In this document: one piece after another, positions 23,001 through 38,000 of the stretch
How the letters are laid out: each line of letters starts with the position of its first letter
Position numbering within the stretch: position 1 is the stretch's first letter
Origin: Macquaria australasica
Lineage: Eukaryota > Chordata > Actinopteri > Centrarchiformes > Percichthyidae
Direction of reading: 5' to 3'
NCBI GenBank assembly: GCA_005408345.1
Contig: SEMN01000529.1
Span: 297,958 to 361,957 of the forward strand
Length of the DNA stretch: 64,000 bases
The notes under the pieces: model-generated
Databases searched by the model: none
Told to the model about the DNA's origin: nothing
The model's input: the letters and a program-made list of their open reading frames with translations, nothing else
Translations under genes and position numbers: made by a program

Positions 23001-26000
23001 ATGTCAGCCAGGACGTAGCGGTTGGAGCCGGTTGTTGGACTGTCTGGATCCGCGTCCGATGCAAGCCCACGCTTCTCCAGGAACATCCCTTTTTCCAGGT
23101 AGTTACCAAACAGATTCTCTAAAAGACAGAGGAGCATTTAAATGAGCATGTGAGGTGGATTGATCCTCAGAGGGTATCGTCATTTACAATGATAAGGCAT
23201 CTCTTACCTGCCAGGATGCCACTAGTGACCCCTGGGATGCCCTGTATCTCTGTGACGTTGTTGTTGGTAAAGTATTCGTCACAAGTGGCATTGAGGCTCT
23301 CAGAATCACAGAAGGTCCTCCACAGTTTGGTGGTGACGGTCTCATTGTCTATTTCGATGACCTTTGCACAGACGTCATATCCTTTGGAAACAAGAGTTCG
23401 ATTTCCCAGGAGGCACACGCTGTAAAGAAAGTCAACAGGCATCATTGTCACATACTCGGATCATCACCGGAGACTTTGACCAGTGAATGAACGGGTCACT
23501 TACGGGAAGACAGGGGGGTCGATGGCGGTCTTGATGACTCCGGCATAAACAGCCATGATGGAGAGGATGACACAGGCCAGGAAGACCAGCGCCAGCTTGT
23601 TCACATATTTGACCCCCACAAACACCACCAGTGCCATTAAGCTCAGTACAATGGTGCCGTACACCCGCATGTTGTTGAGGAGAGCCTCTTCTGCCTCCGG
23701 CCCCTCCAGGCCCTCGATCCTGAAGATGGCTGCCTGAGGAATGATATAAATCTGAAAGAATGGAAAGATGGAGGGAGAAAGGTGGAGGCAGAGGAAGTAG
23801 AGGGAAGACAATACAGCAAGGTGTGGCAGAGTATGGTGGAAAAGGGTGGAAGCACAAGGAAATAATAATTAAACACGGTACACTCATGCTACTTAAAGTT
23901 TGAGTGTGTTTATACATTGGTTTTACATGAGACAAAAAATTATTTTCACAATACCTTGTTATAATATTAAAATGTTCTTGTTTTACCTAAAATGAACATG
24001 TTTGCTCATTATATAGGCTAACATGAAAGTTGTCTTTACCCCACCAAAAGACTTCCAAAACAGATTTCTATGTCATCACAATCAAAGTGTTAAACATTGT
24101 AAATGGAAAGTACAGTCAGTTCATAAGAAAGGAAATACAAAATAGAAAGGACAAAGACAATAAAGAAGAAAAACAATGAAGCAGAACACAATAAATAAAA
24201 TGAAAAAAAGAAAACAAGGCAGATTCTAATTATTTTCCAAAAGTTTGTTCTAATATTTAATTGTGCATATACTTTTTGAAATTTCAGAGTTTATAAAATA
24301 GAAAGAAAAGAGAAAATATTGGTAATCATTTAGAAAAATGACATGTTGTGAATAAAACAATTTGACTTTTTATCAAAGAACTAGATATCTTTAACGCAGT
24401 TGTTAATCTTTTGAACTGGGAGAGTTTCATGCCGATCCAAGACGTGGATCCAACTATGAGTCATGTGTTACGTCCCGTTAGTCCTTGTCTGTGTTTCCTG
24501 TTTTATTTTGAAATTCTAACCCGTCTTGTCATTTCAGTTCCTGCCCTCGTGTCTCTTCTAGTCCTTGATTATCCACACCTGCTCCCCATTACTCACGTGC
24601 CCCTGATTCCCTCATCAGCCACTTCCCTACTTATACCGGTCCCCTTCCTTTGTTCTTGGTCAGTTATTTTTGGTTGCCTTGTCTGTAGTTTTCCATGGTC
24701 CTGTCTTGCCCTTTGTATGTTCCCTGTGCTTCTGTCTCTGAACCTGGACCTCTTGCCTGTCTTCTTGCCTGCAAGGAACCAGGGGCCCCTGAAATAGCTC
24801 CTCCTACAACTGTTATTATCTAATGCTAATTATTATTTAGCTCACTGTAACTGAAATACCCAATTTTAAAATCCTCATTTTAATAACCGTTAACAAACCC
24901 ATAGTCCATATTACTTTGTAGAGCAGATCTTACATATTTTATGTGCATCCTAAATGATCACCATGATGTTATTGTCTGTTGTAGCATCGTGCCACAGATT
25001 AAAGTCAGGACCAGACGTGAGCTAATAGGCCTGTTTCATAGCAGACATTTTGACATGTTTTAGCAGGAAGATTACAGGTGTATATGTAACCAATAAAATT
25101 AACAATGCATCTGTTCCCTTTAAGTACCCCTGTGGTCACACCAGTGAACCAGCAGCATACACAATAACAGAACCCTGGAACTGACACACCTCAAAGAATG
25201 TAGACCTTATTAATTTATTAAACTTTTCCTGCTATGACAAAAAAAAAGGCCCATATATTGACAATATATAAGGCTGTAAGGACAATATGTAAAACAATAA
25301 ATGTGTTATTTGGTAATTAAGGCTACTTACCAGCAGAATTTCAATACATCCAAGAATGTACATGGCACCTGCAAAAGTGGTGCCTAAGTAGAAGCAGATC
25401 CCAACAGCTCCACCAAACTCCGGCCCCAGGGAGCGAGAGATCATGTAATATGAACCTCCAGCTGAGAGTCACAAACACACAGAAGAGTCAGTGCACTGTT
25501 GTGTCGCACACAAACACGACCCCCTCAGATATCCTCTCACCTGGTACGACTCCATTTGTTGCAATGGCACTCATGGAGATGGCTGTGAGCATCGTCTGAG
25601 GGGGAAAAAAAGGAAGCACACAACAGAGGAGGGTCACAGGAGTCTGAGAGGCAGCAGGTGGGCATGTCAAATTAAATATGGCTGACAGCAAGGCCTTAAT
25701 GAACGGAGGGAGTGAGCAGAGAAAAACATCCAGCAGCACAAGAGTCTGACTCATCTGGTCATGCTGAATTGTTCTGGTTAGGCACAAACTGTCACTTCAG
25801 TGATACTCTCATCTGCAGCCAGAGGTACTCAAGTTAAGTAACACTTGAGTACTTGAGTACTACTTTTTCATTACTACAGCTGGTTCAGAATGCCAAAGCA
25901 AGTCTACTCACAAGATCCAATATAAGATTGCATATAACCAATTTTAGCAATGCCTGCCCTGTACATTTTAGAATTAAATTTAGGATTTTAATAATCACCT

Positions 26001-29000
26001 TTAAGGCATGTTTGTTACATTTCTAACCTGTTAACCTTATATGTGTAGCCTGCGATCGTCTGGTAGGTCTATTAGTAATTTCTACATGGAGGCTAAAAAT
26101 CAAAGGAGACTGGGCCTTTCAGGCCACCTCGACCCTGCAACGACCTGCAAGCCAGTCCTTCATTTAAATCTCTCCAAAAACACACAGTTTTAAAATTGTA
26201 TATAAAAAATGTGTTTAATTATGTGCTTTTACTGCATTTGCTCTATTAAACTGCATTTTATTTTTCACTTTACATTTCTTGTGTGCATCTTTTGTGATGG
26301 ACTTTGTAACTTCAACAAGTGCATATATATATAAATTATTATTTATATGATTACTGCAGTTACTTGTTAGTTTGCAGATTTTACATTCAACAAGTAAACT
26401 CATAAAATATTACTACGGTAATATTTTTTCCTTTCTTCTTTCTGTCATTCTTTCCTCCTTCAACTAATCTGAAGACAAAAATCATACAAACTGACCAGGC
26501 TGCTTCTCGAAAAAAATCCAGTAGCTTGATCTCAAGACACCCTTGTGGTGAGATAAAGGTGTAATAAAAATAAAACTTTTCACCTGACAGTGAAACTTAA
26601 CTTCACTGTTCTTACTGATTTCAGCAGGACTGCCTAAACATGATTTTCAAATTCAGCTTTTCGGAGTCTTTCTTTAGTCTTCTTCATGCTGGATGGGATT
26701 TCTTGTAAAAGTATGTTATGAATTATATTTTTTAAACCTGGTTGTTGACAGAGCAGCAAAATGACAACAGGGGAAAGGTGGAAGTGGTGGGGTGTTAGTG
26801 GGTTTATTGGCAGACGGCCTTATGTCAGGATTTACTATGTCACCTTCAGCATCTGTGCAATGCAAATTATAATTATACAGCCTGTTTTATATTATAACAG
26901 CCTGTAGTTTAATCACAAATGCCCCTAGTTGGTATGTGTGTGCTGAGGAACCACTTTAGATTGATATAATCTTGTGAATGGATGTTTGCAGCTCTACTGG
27001 CCTGTATTAAATTGAACAGGCAAAGATTAATTTAACGTCTGTTTTCCAAGTGGACCACAGCCGTTAGTCACAGAGAGGCAGTCGTGTTACACAACAAATA
27101 TACGCCAGCAGGGACGTCTGCAGTTTTCACTCACTGTGGAGCAACACATGAAGACGATTATGAAGGAGCCGAAGACGCCTCCAATCCCGACCATCCAGGT
27201 CATCCGCAGGAAGAGGATCACCCCAAAAATGTTCTGGATACACGGCAAGTACACTCCCATCAGAGTGCCCAGCTGTGGAGCCTGAGAAACACAAACACGA
27301 AAAGTGATTAGTCAAAAATTGTGTTTGTCTTAGTTTTCAGTCTAGCTCAGCTTACTTTCCATGTGAATGGATTGAAAGTGCACTTTGTTGTTTAGTCTCC
27401 TTAAATCTATTCTGCCTTTTAAATTCATGAAACGCTTTCATTAGAAAGAGAGGGGTTTTTTTTCTTTTCAAACGCAAAGAGATGGTAATCCTGCAGAGAA
27501 GGTGAAGCTCTTTGTTTTAAAATGGGTCTATTTCTTCTACCCTCTCTGAAGAGAAGTGGGAAGATAAATGTTTATTCTCCTTTTTCCTTGTTGTTGTAAA
27601 TCTGTTTGAACCTCAAAATAATTGAGAAATTATTTTTAAATTAGAAAATTAAATTGTCTGTCTGTCTGGCTGGCAGCAACAAATTCAATTTTTTTTAGTA
27701 TGTAAACTACAAAAGCTAAAACTACTTTATACTGTTTTGCCAACAGCTCTTAAATTCTGCATGAATCAGCCAATGTGTAGAAGAAAATACAAATACAATA
27801 CCCTCACAATTGGGCCAAATGTTATACTGAAAGATTAATATATTAATATCCCATTTCACCCTTAAATTACAATATGTTTTTAACTACTGTATCTGGTTGC
27901 ACAGGACAGAAAATTTGATAATACATCAAAAAGTGTAAAGAATTCACCAGAAAACAAAATAATTTATCAGATTGAGTCTTTGTTTGTCCTTCTGCTGGAG
28001 TCCTCATCTAAATTCTGCAGAGCACTCTACGAGGAGACGTGTGTGATGAGAAGCAACTGAAAGATGAACGGACAAATCAAAGTCGCTGCTTGTGTTTTGT
28101 CCACGGGGGAAAGCCGCCGGTGAGAGTGAGTGAGTGACGCTCTTGACTGCCCACGCTGCAGGATCCTTCAGGTCGACTCAGTCTGAGTAGCGTCTTCATA
28201 TTGCACTGTCAGCATCTAGTGACAAATCTTTCGCTGCAGACTTCGTTTCTTAAATTAGTGCAAAAGGGCATCAAGATCCTCTCTGTGTGCAAACATGCAA
28301 AACATGTTTTGATGCTTTGCATGGGCTTTACGCTTTACTTTAAGTCCCCCTATTTAGCATTTAAAAGCAGCAACTACATTATAGTGCATTTTAAACAATT
28401 TATTAAGTGTTCAAAATATTTCTTATAAATGCTAAATAGGGGGACTTACAGTAAAGTGTTACCCTCACTATGATGGAGCAGTTACTCTCACTATCTTGTT
28501 CACCTTTTGTATTGAATAGTTTCTGCCAGTTGCATCATTATGTCCAGTGACGGGAATTTCAAATGGACAAGTAATTTTCACGTAGTTTTCACAGATCCGA
28601 AAGCAACAGAGGCAAGAAAGAGACAAAATCATGCCTCACTGAAACAACCGAAAAGCAGAATAATTCAAATATCCTGTATTTGTGAGGTTATTACAGCCAG
28701 TCAATCACTGAGGGCCGTGGTGCCAGCTGAGCTTCAGCTAATGAGCTCACTACCTGCAGGTGTATGACCTCAGGTCACCGCCTCCAGTGCTTTGCAAGTG
28801 GGAAGGCAGCCATGCAAACCTCTTCAGGATCACAAGACTGTTGCGTGTTGATCTGACAATAAAGTTGTTCTTTATACTACAAGTGTTGCTGGAGTTTTGA
28901 CCTTTCAGATTTTTTCCCTTCTCCGTGCTCCTTGGAAGTAGGTGAAGTTGTGCAAGAAATCTCTACTCTGCTTCGACAGATCCTCTAGTATTATCAGTTT

Positions 29001-32000
29001 ACATTTGGCTTAAAAGAGCCAAGCAGGACAGGACAACCAAAGTTAACAATAGTAGTTAATAATCGAGAAAGTAGAGTAAATCCCAGAGAGGATTCAGGTT
29101 ATTGTGTGACTAACCCTGTCACATGCTCCACTGAACAAATGCAGGATAGCCGACCTGACATAAACCCTGATGAGGGCCAATAAATGGTATGCCTGCCAGA
29201 GGAAACAAAAGGGAAGCACAGGCAGGTGGCAAAAACATGATTAGATTAAAAGGGTGTTACAAGGCCTTGAAATTCAAATCAACAACAATTGCTTAATATT
29301 TGCTCAATTCCCCATATTCCCCCCTGGAAATCAGAGGGTTTATGTGAAAACAAGCATCAGAAAATACACACTGTAATCCATCAATTACGAGGTCTCCAAC
29401 ATAAATGTCCTGTGAAAAGATGGTGTCGTTGTCAAGGTTTGCTTTGTCAAAAAAAGGGCATTTGTGTGGCTCAGTTGGCTGAATTGTGTATCATACCACA
29501 TCGCACATGGGAGAAGTTTTCCCTCAAGGCTTTCTGCCAGAAAGCTTTCTGCCAGAAAGCCTAACACGTGGATAACGTTGTGAAACGTTCGCAGTTTAAG
29601 CACCAAAAGTACGTAGCCTCCTGTAGTCCAACATTGACTTATTATTTTAACTCATCTAGGATCTTTTCCTAAACCTAACCAGTTAGTTTTGGCGCCTAAC
29701 TAACCAAACTGCGACCGCAGTACTGCCAGAAAGCCTTTCTAGCACATGGTAAACATTGTGAAATGGTTGCAGTTTGGTTAGGTTTAGGCACCAAAACTAG
29801 GAAAAGTTAGACACATACAGCGGTCTCCAGGGTGAAAGTGCGGTGTTTGACCCATTCATCCACCCGGCCTCCTCACTACACAGACTTTGTCGCTCTTTAT
29901 ACTACCTGACCTTTATACTCACTTGACTTCCTAAAGACTTTCTGGCAGAAAGCCTTGAAAGAAAACTTCTCCCATGTGCTACCACATCCTGGGATCAATC
30001 CACTGCTTTCACTGTTAGTGGTGTGTGGAGTGCTGGTTTTCATTTCAACCTCTTCACTGATGCGTTCTTCTCTTTGTTTGGATCAAATTAAAAGCTGCAT
30101 TCCCACTTCTTTTAATAATGTTCTTGCAGTACAAATGACAGGGCGCATAATAAAACCGCTTGGTTTTTGAGTGTGGTGTTGATGGATACTGACTAACAAT
30201 CTAAAGCACAGCAGAAATGGAGGAAATTGAATTAAAATTGACGACAGTGAAAAAAATAATAGACTGTGGTGTGAGTCTCCACTGACAGCGTACAAAACAA
30301 AGGCAGTTAAACATCCATTGAAGTAAATTACTATTTTTTTTTAGAAGTAGTCAAATTGTCAGTAGTGCCAAAGTTGCAGCAATGCCTGCAACTGTTGGTG
30401 CACACTTTGTATCATTTCCCGTTGACAGAAAATGTACACTTACATTTTAAGATGCCAAAATGACAACAATAATGCGAAGTGTATCATTTATACTGCATAT
30501 AATATTAGTAGATTGCATTGATTTGGCAAACACCGGCCAATCTCCTATTAAGAGCAAACCTTGCAGACATAAATATTAAAGTATAATATTAAACTCTCTG
30601 ATGCCTGTTAGTTTCATGATTTTCTTCAGAGAAAGCTTCTGAACTGCTGCAGGGTGGGGATGAACGGATCACATGCAGTACTCTACCTTGACAGGTTTTT
30701 TAGATGGACGTGCCCCCTCCTCGTTATTCTCGGCCTCTTCGTGCTCTTTGCTGCCCGTCGGCAGGTTGGAGTAGTTGGCCAGACTGCTGAGCAGAGAGGA
30801 GACCATTGGACTGGTATCCATCTCCTCCTGCAACACACACACAGAAACACACAGCCATATTAGACCTGGAGATCTACTGGTAATGTGAAACTGTCTGCAT
30901 CAACTCAGAGGCCCCTATTTAAAATCAGATTTTTGATCTTACAACAGCAGTAAGGAGTGGTTTCACATCCAAATTCCCAGTATGTTTTATACTGGGTTTT
31001 GAAAACTGTCCTCACCTCAAACAGAGCCATATTCTTGCCATCATACTGCTGGCTCTTCTCCGCATCACTGGCTGCACTGCTGTTGATGAAAGGACTGCTC
31101 TCTTTGGGGATCCCATCACCTGAAACACAGAAACACCGACCGGCAGATTTAGAGCCGAGTCTTCTTCACTCACAGCTGCACACAGACATTATGTAATTAG
31201 GTTTACAACTAAATTAATGGTAGATGGTTAATAAATTTAATTAGTTTGTTGAAACTATCCATCATTTGGGATTTAATACTGAATAGTGCTGTACAATCTT
31301 TACTGGAGCAAAGAAAAACTCAAATTAGATGGACCAGTGCAGGATTTAATTTGGTTTTCTGCTGGAACTAAGGCATTTAAATCAACTTAAAATTAGACAT
31401 CATTTTGGTTGTTGAAAAAACAATCTCAACGCAAGGCCTACTTACTTGCCTGTTGTGGAGCTTTTGAATAAATCTTTGACCGTATCACACAGTGTGATAT
31501 AATCAAAAACTAATTTGTTTTCCCAATTATTGTTGCTTGAAAACATAATTGTTCTTCCCTATTAATGTTTTTTTGAGTCTGGGTGGTGCTACATTTATAT
31601 ACCGTATGTGAGTTATTGGGATAGCGTACAGATCACAGGACTTTGAGATCAGAGACCAGGGTTTGCATCCTGAATCTCGGGTGTGGGATTTGTGTATTTG
31701 CTGTTTCACATTAGTAGTATATAAATACTGATATTTCATATCAACAACACTTGCTAGCACTATCTTATGTCTAATTTCTAAGCACTTGTACTGTACACTA
31801 GACACTCCCAATTTTGACGAGACAGAGAAAAGACAACATGGATTTTGGATTATCCAGAGTCGAGAGGCAACAACCTCCAGAAAGCTCCAGAAAAAGTGAG
31901 TAAGTGGGCCTTGAGTTGCTTGTCATGATTGCTCATGATTGTTATGACTGTGTCTGATCCCTGCAGCGGTCGTGCAGCCACACACGCTCAATGTCAATTT

Positions 32001-35000
32001 ATAATGTGTCACTATAACAGCAGAGATGGGTTCAACCTGCCTTCCTTCCATGTGGGTCCCAGGAGAGACTTCCCTCAGGCTACAGCAGAAGAATACTAAA
32101 GACCTGCTGCAGTGCTTCAGAGCCACTTCACTACACAGGCTAGTGCAAGCTAAAAGGTTTTGCTATGCTAACTTCTTCTGATGATGTCATGACATACAAA
32201 GCTAAATATAAAGCTAAAAATACAATTTAAGTCCTGCACAATATGAAATCAGAGCTGCTTGCATCATCCACATTGGTCAGAATCAAACAACAAACCGACC
32301 AAGCTGCTTGAAGGGTGAACACCCTGTTAATTCTGCTGGGAAACCTCTCCACAGATGGACATGGCTAAACAAGGTTAACATTCCTCTAACACTGTTTTAA
32401 GTGTAAGCTCATAATTATATATTTTTGCTTTGTGGTTTATGGATCAGATGTGTAGAGCGACATTACATAATTCAGCAGGATGCTGTTTTACTGAAAATAA
32501 ATCTACTGCATGTATCAGCATTAGATGGCACTTTCTGATATTTCTCTCATTAAGGTTTCTTTTATTGGCTTTTATACAGATTTCAAATGTTGCTCATTGT
32601 TTTCCTATTACTATGTTATCAATAGAGTCCTGTTCACAGCATTTTAAAGATCCTCTGTGTGATCAAAGAAAGAAAGACGTTGGGTTATTTGAATCTGTAT
32701 TCATTGATTTTTTTCGCCATTTGGGGGCAGCACAACAAGCTGTAAACACATTATCATCTTATAAAGTGATGATGAATGTGTTAGCAAACAGTTGCCTATT
32801 TACACATCCAGCAGATACAGAGAAAAATTATCATTCATTTGGAGTTGAGTTTCAGACAACCTGTCAACCTCTTTTGGCTCTGTTTTTGTTCTCAGCTCCT
32901 GACAAAAATATCTGGCTCTTTAGCTGCTAAATGCTCCACTGTGTTCACTAGCTAGTCGCTGACGGTGTCTGTCAGCTGTCCGCTGTCTGTCAGCTGTCCG
33001 CTGTAAACGTGAGATGAGAGCGGTGAGAGTGAATCGAAAAAGTAAAGTTGTGGGTTGGAAAACCAAAACAATGAGCTCAAAGACGCTAAAATACTCTGTA
33101 GAGCCAACGGGAACTGCAGAGTTGGGGGATAATTATCTGTGGGAAGCAGCACCTTTAACATTAGACATTTCACGTTTCATGTCATTTCACTGATCATAAA
33201 AATAAAAATATTGATTGATTAATATTGATGAGCTTTAACTCCTGTGGTCAGGTTAGTATGTAATCATGGCATCTAATGTCTAAGTTTTGGAAGCCATGAT
33301 GACTTACAAACCACAGCACATGGGCTTCATTACAGTTTCTGATTGTAAGCCACTAAAACCACAGGCAGCCATATCAGTTTTAATGTAGCCCTCCTTTTAT
33401 AGGATTAAGTCTGCGCTGTGATCACTTCCTCTTTAACCCAAGTCTGACTGTCTTGAATTTATCTTCACATTTTGAGGCATTTTAGACACTCTTTTCCTCA
33501 CCCTTATGACCTCTCATTATGGGATATTTCTCTCTCCCTCCTTCCTCTTTACCTAACTCTAAAGCAGTGAGTGCAAAAACTGTATAGGAATCCAGTACAG
33601 CAATGAACGAGCCACATGAGAGGACATCCTGCAGCTCCCGCTTGGTGAAAGCAACACAATCAAGTCGTCTCTTTCAATTCCCCAAGCTGCAGCAGTATTA
33701 TGGTCAAATACCAGCCAAACTGCTTCCACGCAGCGCATAATCCTTTGAACGACGGACTGCTCTCCTAAAGACGCATTGCCTGTCAAATTGGATTCAAAAG
33801 CATTTCAATTTGATGTTGTTTTTGAGTTTGCATGAAGGATTAGAGCTTCTATCAATACCTGAACACAACACATTCAAAAACCTGAACACTATATACCACT
33901 TTCCTCTGGACTTCTTCATTAGCCATGTGAAAGGACCTTTAAAACAATGTGAGCTCTTCATTTTTGTTTAAATTCTTTCCAGCTGTTGTAAATAATATGT
34001 AGGTGAAATAATCAAAGGGTGTGCAGTGGACAATAATGACGACCTGTTTGTTACCTGTTGTGATGTCAAACTGCATTTTATTTCTACTCTTAGCTGTAGT
34101 TTAGATTATGTTGAGGCCAACCACCTGAGTATTCTGTAATCCACCATGATTTTTAAATCTGCATTTAAAGCTCACTTCAGCTCTTGGCTTAGAGTGAAAT
34201 CAGCTTTTAAAAAATTGCGATATGACCATGTTTTACTAAATGCTTTTGTGTGTGTGTGTGTGTGTGTGTGTGCGCATGTGTGTGTGTCAGGACTTTCTCT
34301 GTGCATGTATAAGTATTCTGTGTGTTTGTGACATATTTGTATAGTATAACATATTCATATTCCTGCTGTCTTGTTGTTGAGGAGGGCATGTGATTGGCTG
34401 AAAGGTGAGGGGGCGGTAACTGTTGATAGCACCACTGTCAATAAAAGTAATATTATGAAATAAAAGGGTGAAGTTATTATGTGAAAAATATGAAATATGA
34501 AAAAAGTGATAAAATAACCTTTTAAAATAATAAGGTTGAGTCTTAATGATTTCTTAAATTATTTCAAAATGAATTGGTTCCTTTTATGTATTTTACAAAA
34601 TGTATTCATATGATTATTTATTTAATAATGTCTTTTTTAATTGTTAAATATGGAACACTTTGGGGCTCCACAGCAGAGGAGGCAGATTAGCTGAACCATC
34701 AAACCAAACACTTCACAGTCTGGATCTGTCGTTTATCTGCCTCCTGACCCTCAAAGAGCTACTAAAACATTTTTATGTTTCTCACACAATGAAGCTGCGT
34801 GTCAAAGTCAGCGAATAAACAGTGATGGATTCTTGCTGGTGGCCCTGAGGTATTACCCATGGGATAGGAGTATCATGTGATAGACATCCTTCATTACACT
34901 GCAGGACATTCATACAATAATAAAGGCTGTACTGTATTTCCCGAGCTATTAAATCTGTGTATTTTACACCCCTAATCATCCATTTACAAGATGTACACAA

Positions 35001-38000
35001 AACACACCTCACTTGTGTATTTTTATCCTCAGATTAGAAACCACATCCCCCTCCTCATCCTTCACTGCAATCAGTGAGTGACCTTGGAGTGTAACCAAAA
35101 GACCAGAGGCCTTGCTTGAATTGATCTCCTGATCCATTACTGTGACAGACGAGGTTACAAAAACCATCAGTCTAATTTTGCTTAACATTGTCGTTTTCTT
35201 CACATATCATATAATTTGTGCTGCATTTAGAAATGTGTCAGCAACACTTAAAAAAAGGATCATGCAGCAACATGTAGAAGTTTGCAGCTGACTACCGGTT
35301 TGATAAAAATGGCTTTGTATTTCTATGAGAACAGATGCTGTTCTGCGTTCAGAGAGGCTGATCCAATGCATGGGTCTGAAATAGCTCTTTTCTATGGAAC
35401 TAGATAACAGGTAAAGGAAGTAACTGTGAGTTATCAATCATTAATTGATGATCCATTAAGCGTTAACTAATCACATAAACTCAAAGTGACTTGATCCTTT
35501 CTTAATACTGAGCAACAGGAATTATATTTATGTATTAATTCTGCACTTGGGAGAAGTTTGCCTTGAAGGCTTTCTGCCAGAAAGCTAGATTTCGTAGATA
35601 ATAATATCAACTGTATTTCTGTCAGAAAGGTTAGTGCTTGTAGCTAATAATATCAACTGTATTTCTGTCAGAAAGGCTTGTGTATTTATCACTTGTAGCT
35701 AATAATATCAAATGTATTTCTGTCAGAAAGGCTAGTTTTCATAGCTAATAATATCAACTGTATTTCTATCAGAAAGGCTAGTGTATTTATCACTTGTAGC
35801 TAATAAAATCAACTATTTCTGCCAGAAAGGCTAGTTTTTGAAACTAATAATATGAACTGTATTTCTGTCAGAAAGGCTAGTTTTTGTAGCTAATAAAATC
35901 AACTGTATTTCTGTCAGAAAGGCTAGTTTTTGTAGCTAATAATATCAACTGCAGTTCTTTCAGAAAGGCTAGTGCTCGTAACTAATAATATCAACTGTAT
36001 TTCTGTCAGAAAGGCGTGTGTATTTATCACTTGTAGGTAATAATACCAACTGTATTTCTGTCAGAAAGGCTAGTTTTCGTAGATAATAAAATCAACTGTA
36101 TTTCTGTCAGAAAGGCTAGTGTATATCACACATACCTGTCTGGCAGAAAGCCTCCCAGGCAAACTTCTTCCATGTGCATTAATTCCTGCATTAATAATGC
36201 ATTAGTTATGTGTTACTTAAGCATGTGTTTTATAACCTTATTATAAAGTGTTACCAACGTGTCAGTGTTACAATATGTTTCATTAATTCAACATTTTCAC
36301 CACACAAAGCACCACCGTGCCTACAGCCTCACAGAGCCACTAGCATGGCTGTAGACTCTTGGTCATGTTTATCTGTAAAAATGAATAACAAAAATCTGCT
36401 GTACTTTATAATAATACTTTAAGATTTATTACCTCTTATGCCTTAGGATGTAAATACATACAGATCTATATCTATACCATATGCTCAGACATAAATTGCT
36501 GTCTTTTTGCACAGTGCACAGGTAAGACACTGTGTAGAGTCACTTTCACCCAATTAAACCTGCTCTTTACCCCTCTCTTCACAAATCGTCCAGCCCAGAT
36601 GGGGAAAGATTTTCTCTCCCTGCGAGGGCTCAGCTATGTGAAACCTCACATGCTGTGAACCAAGCCGTCCCCACCACGACTGACTTTGCTCCTTCTGACT
36701 TCTGAGATCTTTACTCCTGCAGATCTACCTCTTATTCCACAGAGTGGGAAGGAATGGATTCAGCATTAATTGGACCACTGCATGCAATGTGAAGACCTCA
36801 AATTTAATGAAGTAAACTTGAATTTTCCAGCCAGAGAAATTGTCTGTATTTCTTTCTGGAGGCATGAAACTGTTGTTCCTAATATCAATGGTTTTAAAAA
36901 GACTACCTTAATGATACTTGAGGATCATAACAGTTATGCTGATGACATTTATTTGCCCTTGATGGTTGAGAGTTCTGTAGAAAAGCAGAAAATCCTCACA
37001 TTTGAGGAGTTGTAATAAGGAAATGTTTGGTATTTCACTGGATAAAAGACACACATAACTGATTGATTAGTAGAATTGTCATTGATTCATTTTCAGTAAA
37101 TCTATTTGTTGATTGATTCAGCACAACTAGAGTTATCATCGATGCTGCCCTGAGGTTTCACAGGCCCATTACAAGCACAGAGTCATTCTATCATTTGAGT
37201 TATATTTTCAAAATCTGATTCTGAATAACCTGCTCTGACTCGGACTGTTTAAAGCTCTTTTCAGGCATTTGAAAGAAGATCATGGGCTTGAGTTTTAACC
37301 AGGACTAAAAAACTGACCTCAGTGCTCCATCTCTCAAATATCCCGGGAATTCTAGCATCAAATTTAAAGATATTACTCCAGGTTTACAAAGCTCTTAATG
37401 ACACATGCTTATTCTTTTCAGTATGAGCCTCGCTGAGCCTCATCAGTGTGTCAGTGCAAGGTTACATCACTACAATCTATTGTAAATGTGGTGAAATAAA
37501 GTGCACCCAAGTATTAGCTTAGCTCTAACATTGTGTTCATTTTACTGTAAGTCATTAGTTTTATTGCTGTTGCTTTTGTAATAAAAATAATTCTATATAA
37601 TTCAAATTTTCTCATATTTTTTTTTTTTACTGTTTTATTATTCTCTGTACTTCACTTCGATGCGACACAAGAGGGACACTGCACAAGATAAAAAATTAGA
37701 CCACAGTTCATGTACTGTAGAGGTCATCTGAAAAATGTTTTTGTTTTTTTTGTTTTAAAAGAGAAAACTGAGTCAGCTAGTCTGGTAGAGCTACCTGGGG
37801 GCTGTAATGCAGGAAGAAGAAAACATGACTGTGATACAACCAGAAGTGCTCTGCCCGAGGATTTTAAGATAAGATAAGATAAGATAAGCCTTTATTGTCC
37901 CACAGCGGGGACATTTTTAGCGTTGCAGCAGCCAGCAAAAGTGTCATATATAGAAATACAATAAAATAAATAGAAAATAAATAGAAAAATAGTCCTATAC

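Noticed and set aside
31600..31700. tRNA-like stretch with GGGTTTGCATCC as a B box
   Set aside because: No acceptor stem or convincing A box. At best it is a decayed SINE piece.
35585..36125. CRISPR-like array of repeats with spacers
   Set aside because: The units differ by point changes throughout with no unique spacers, and the genome is eukaryotic. It is a minisatellite in a MITE.
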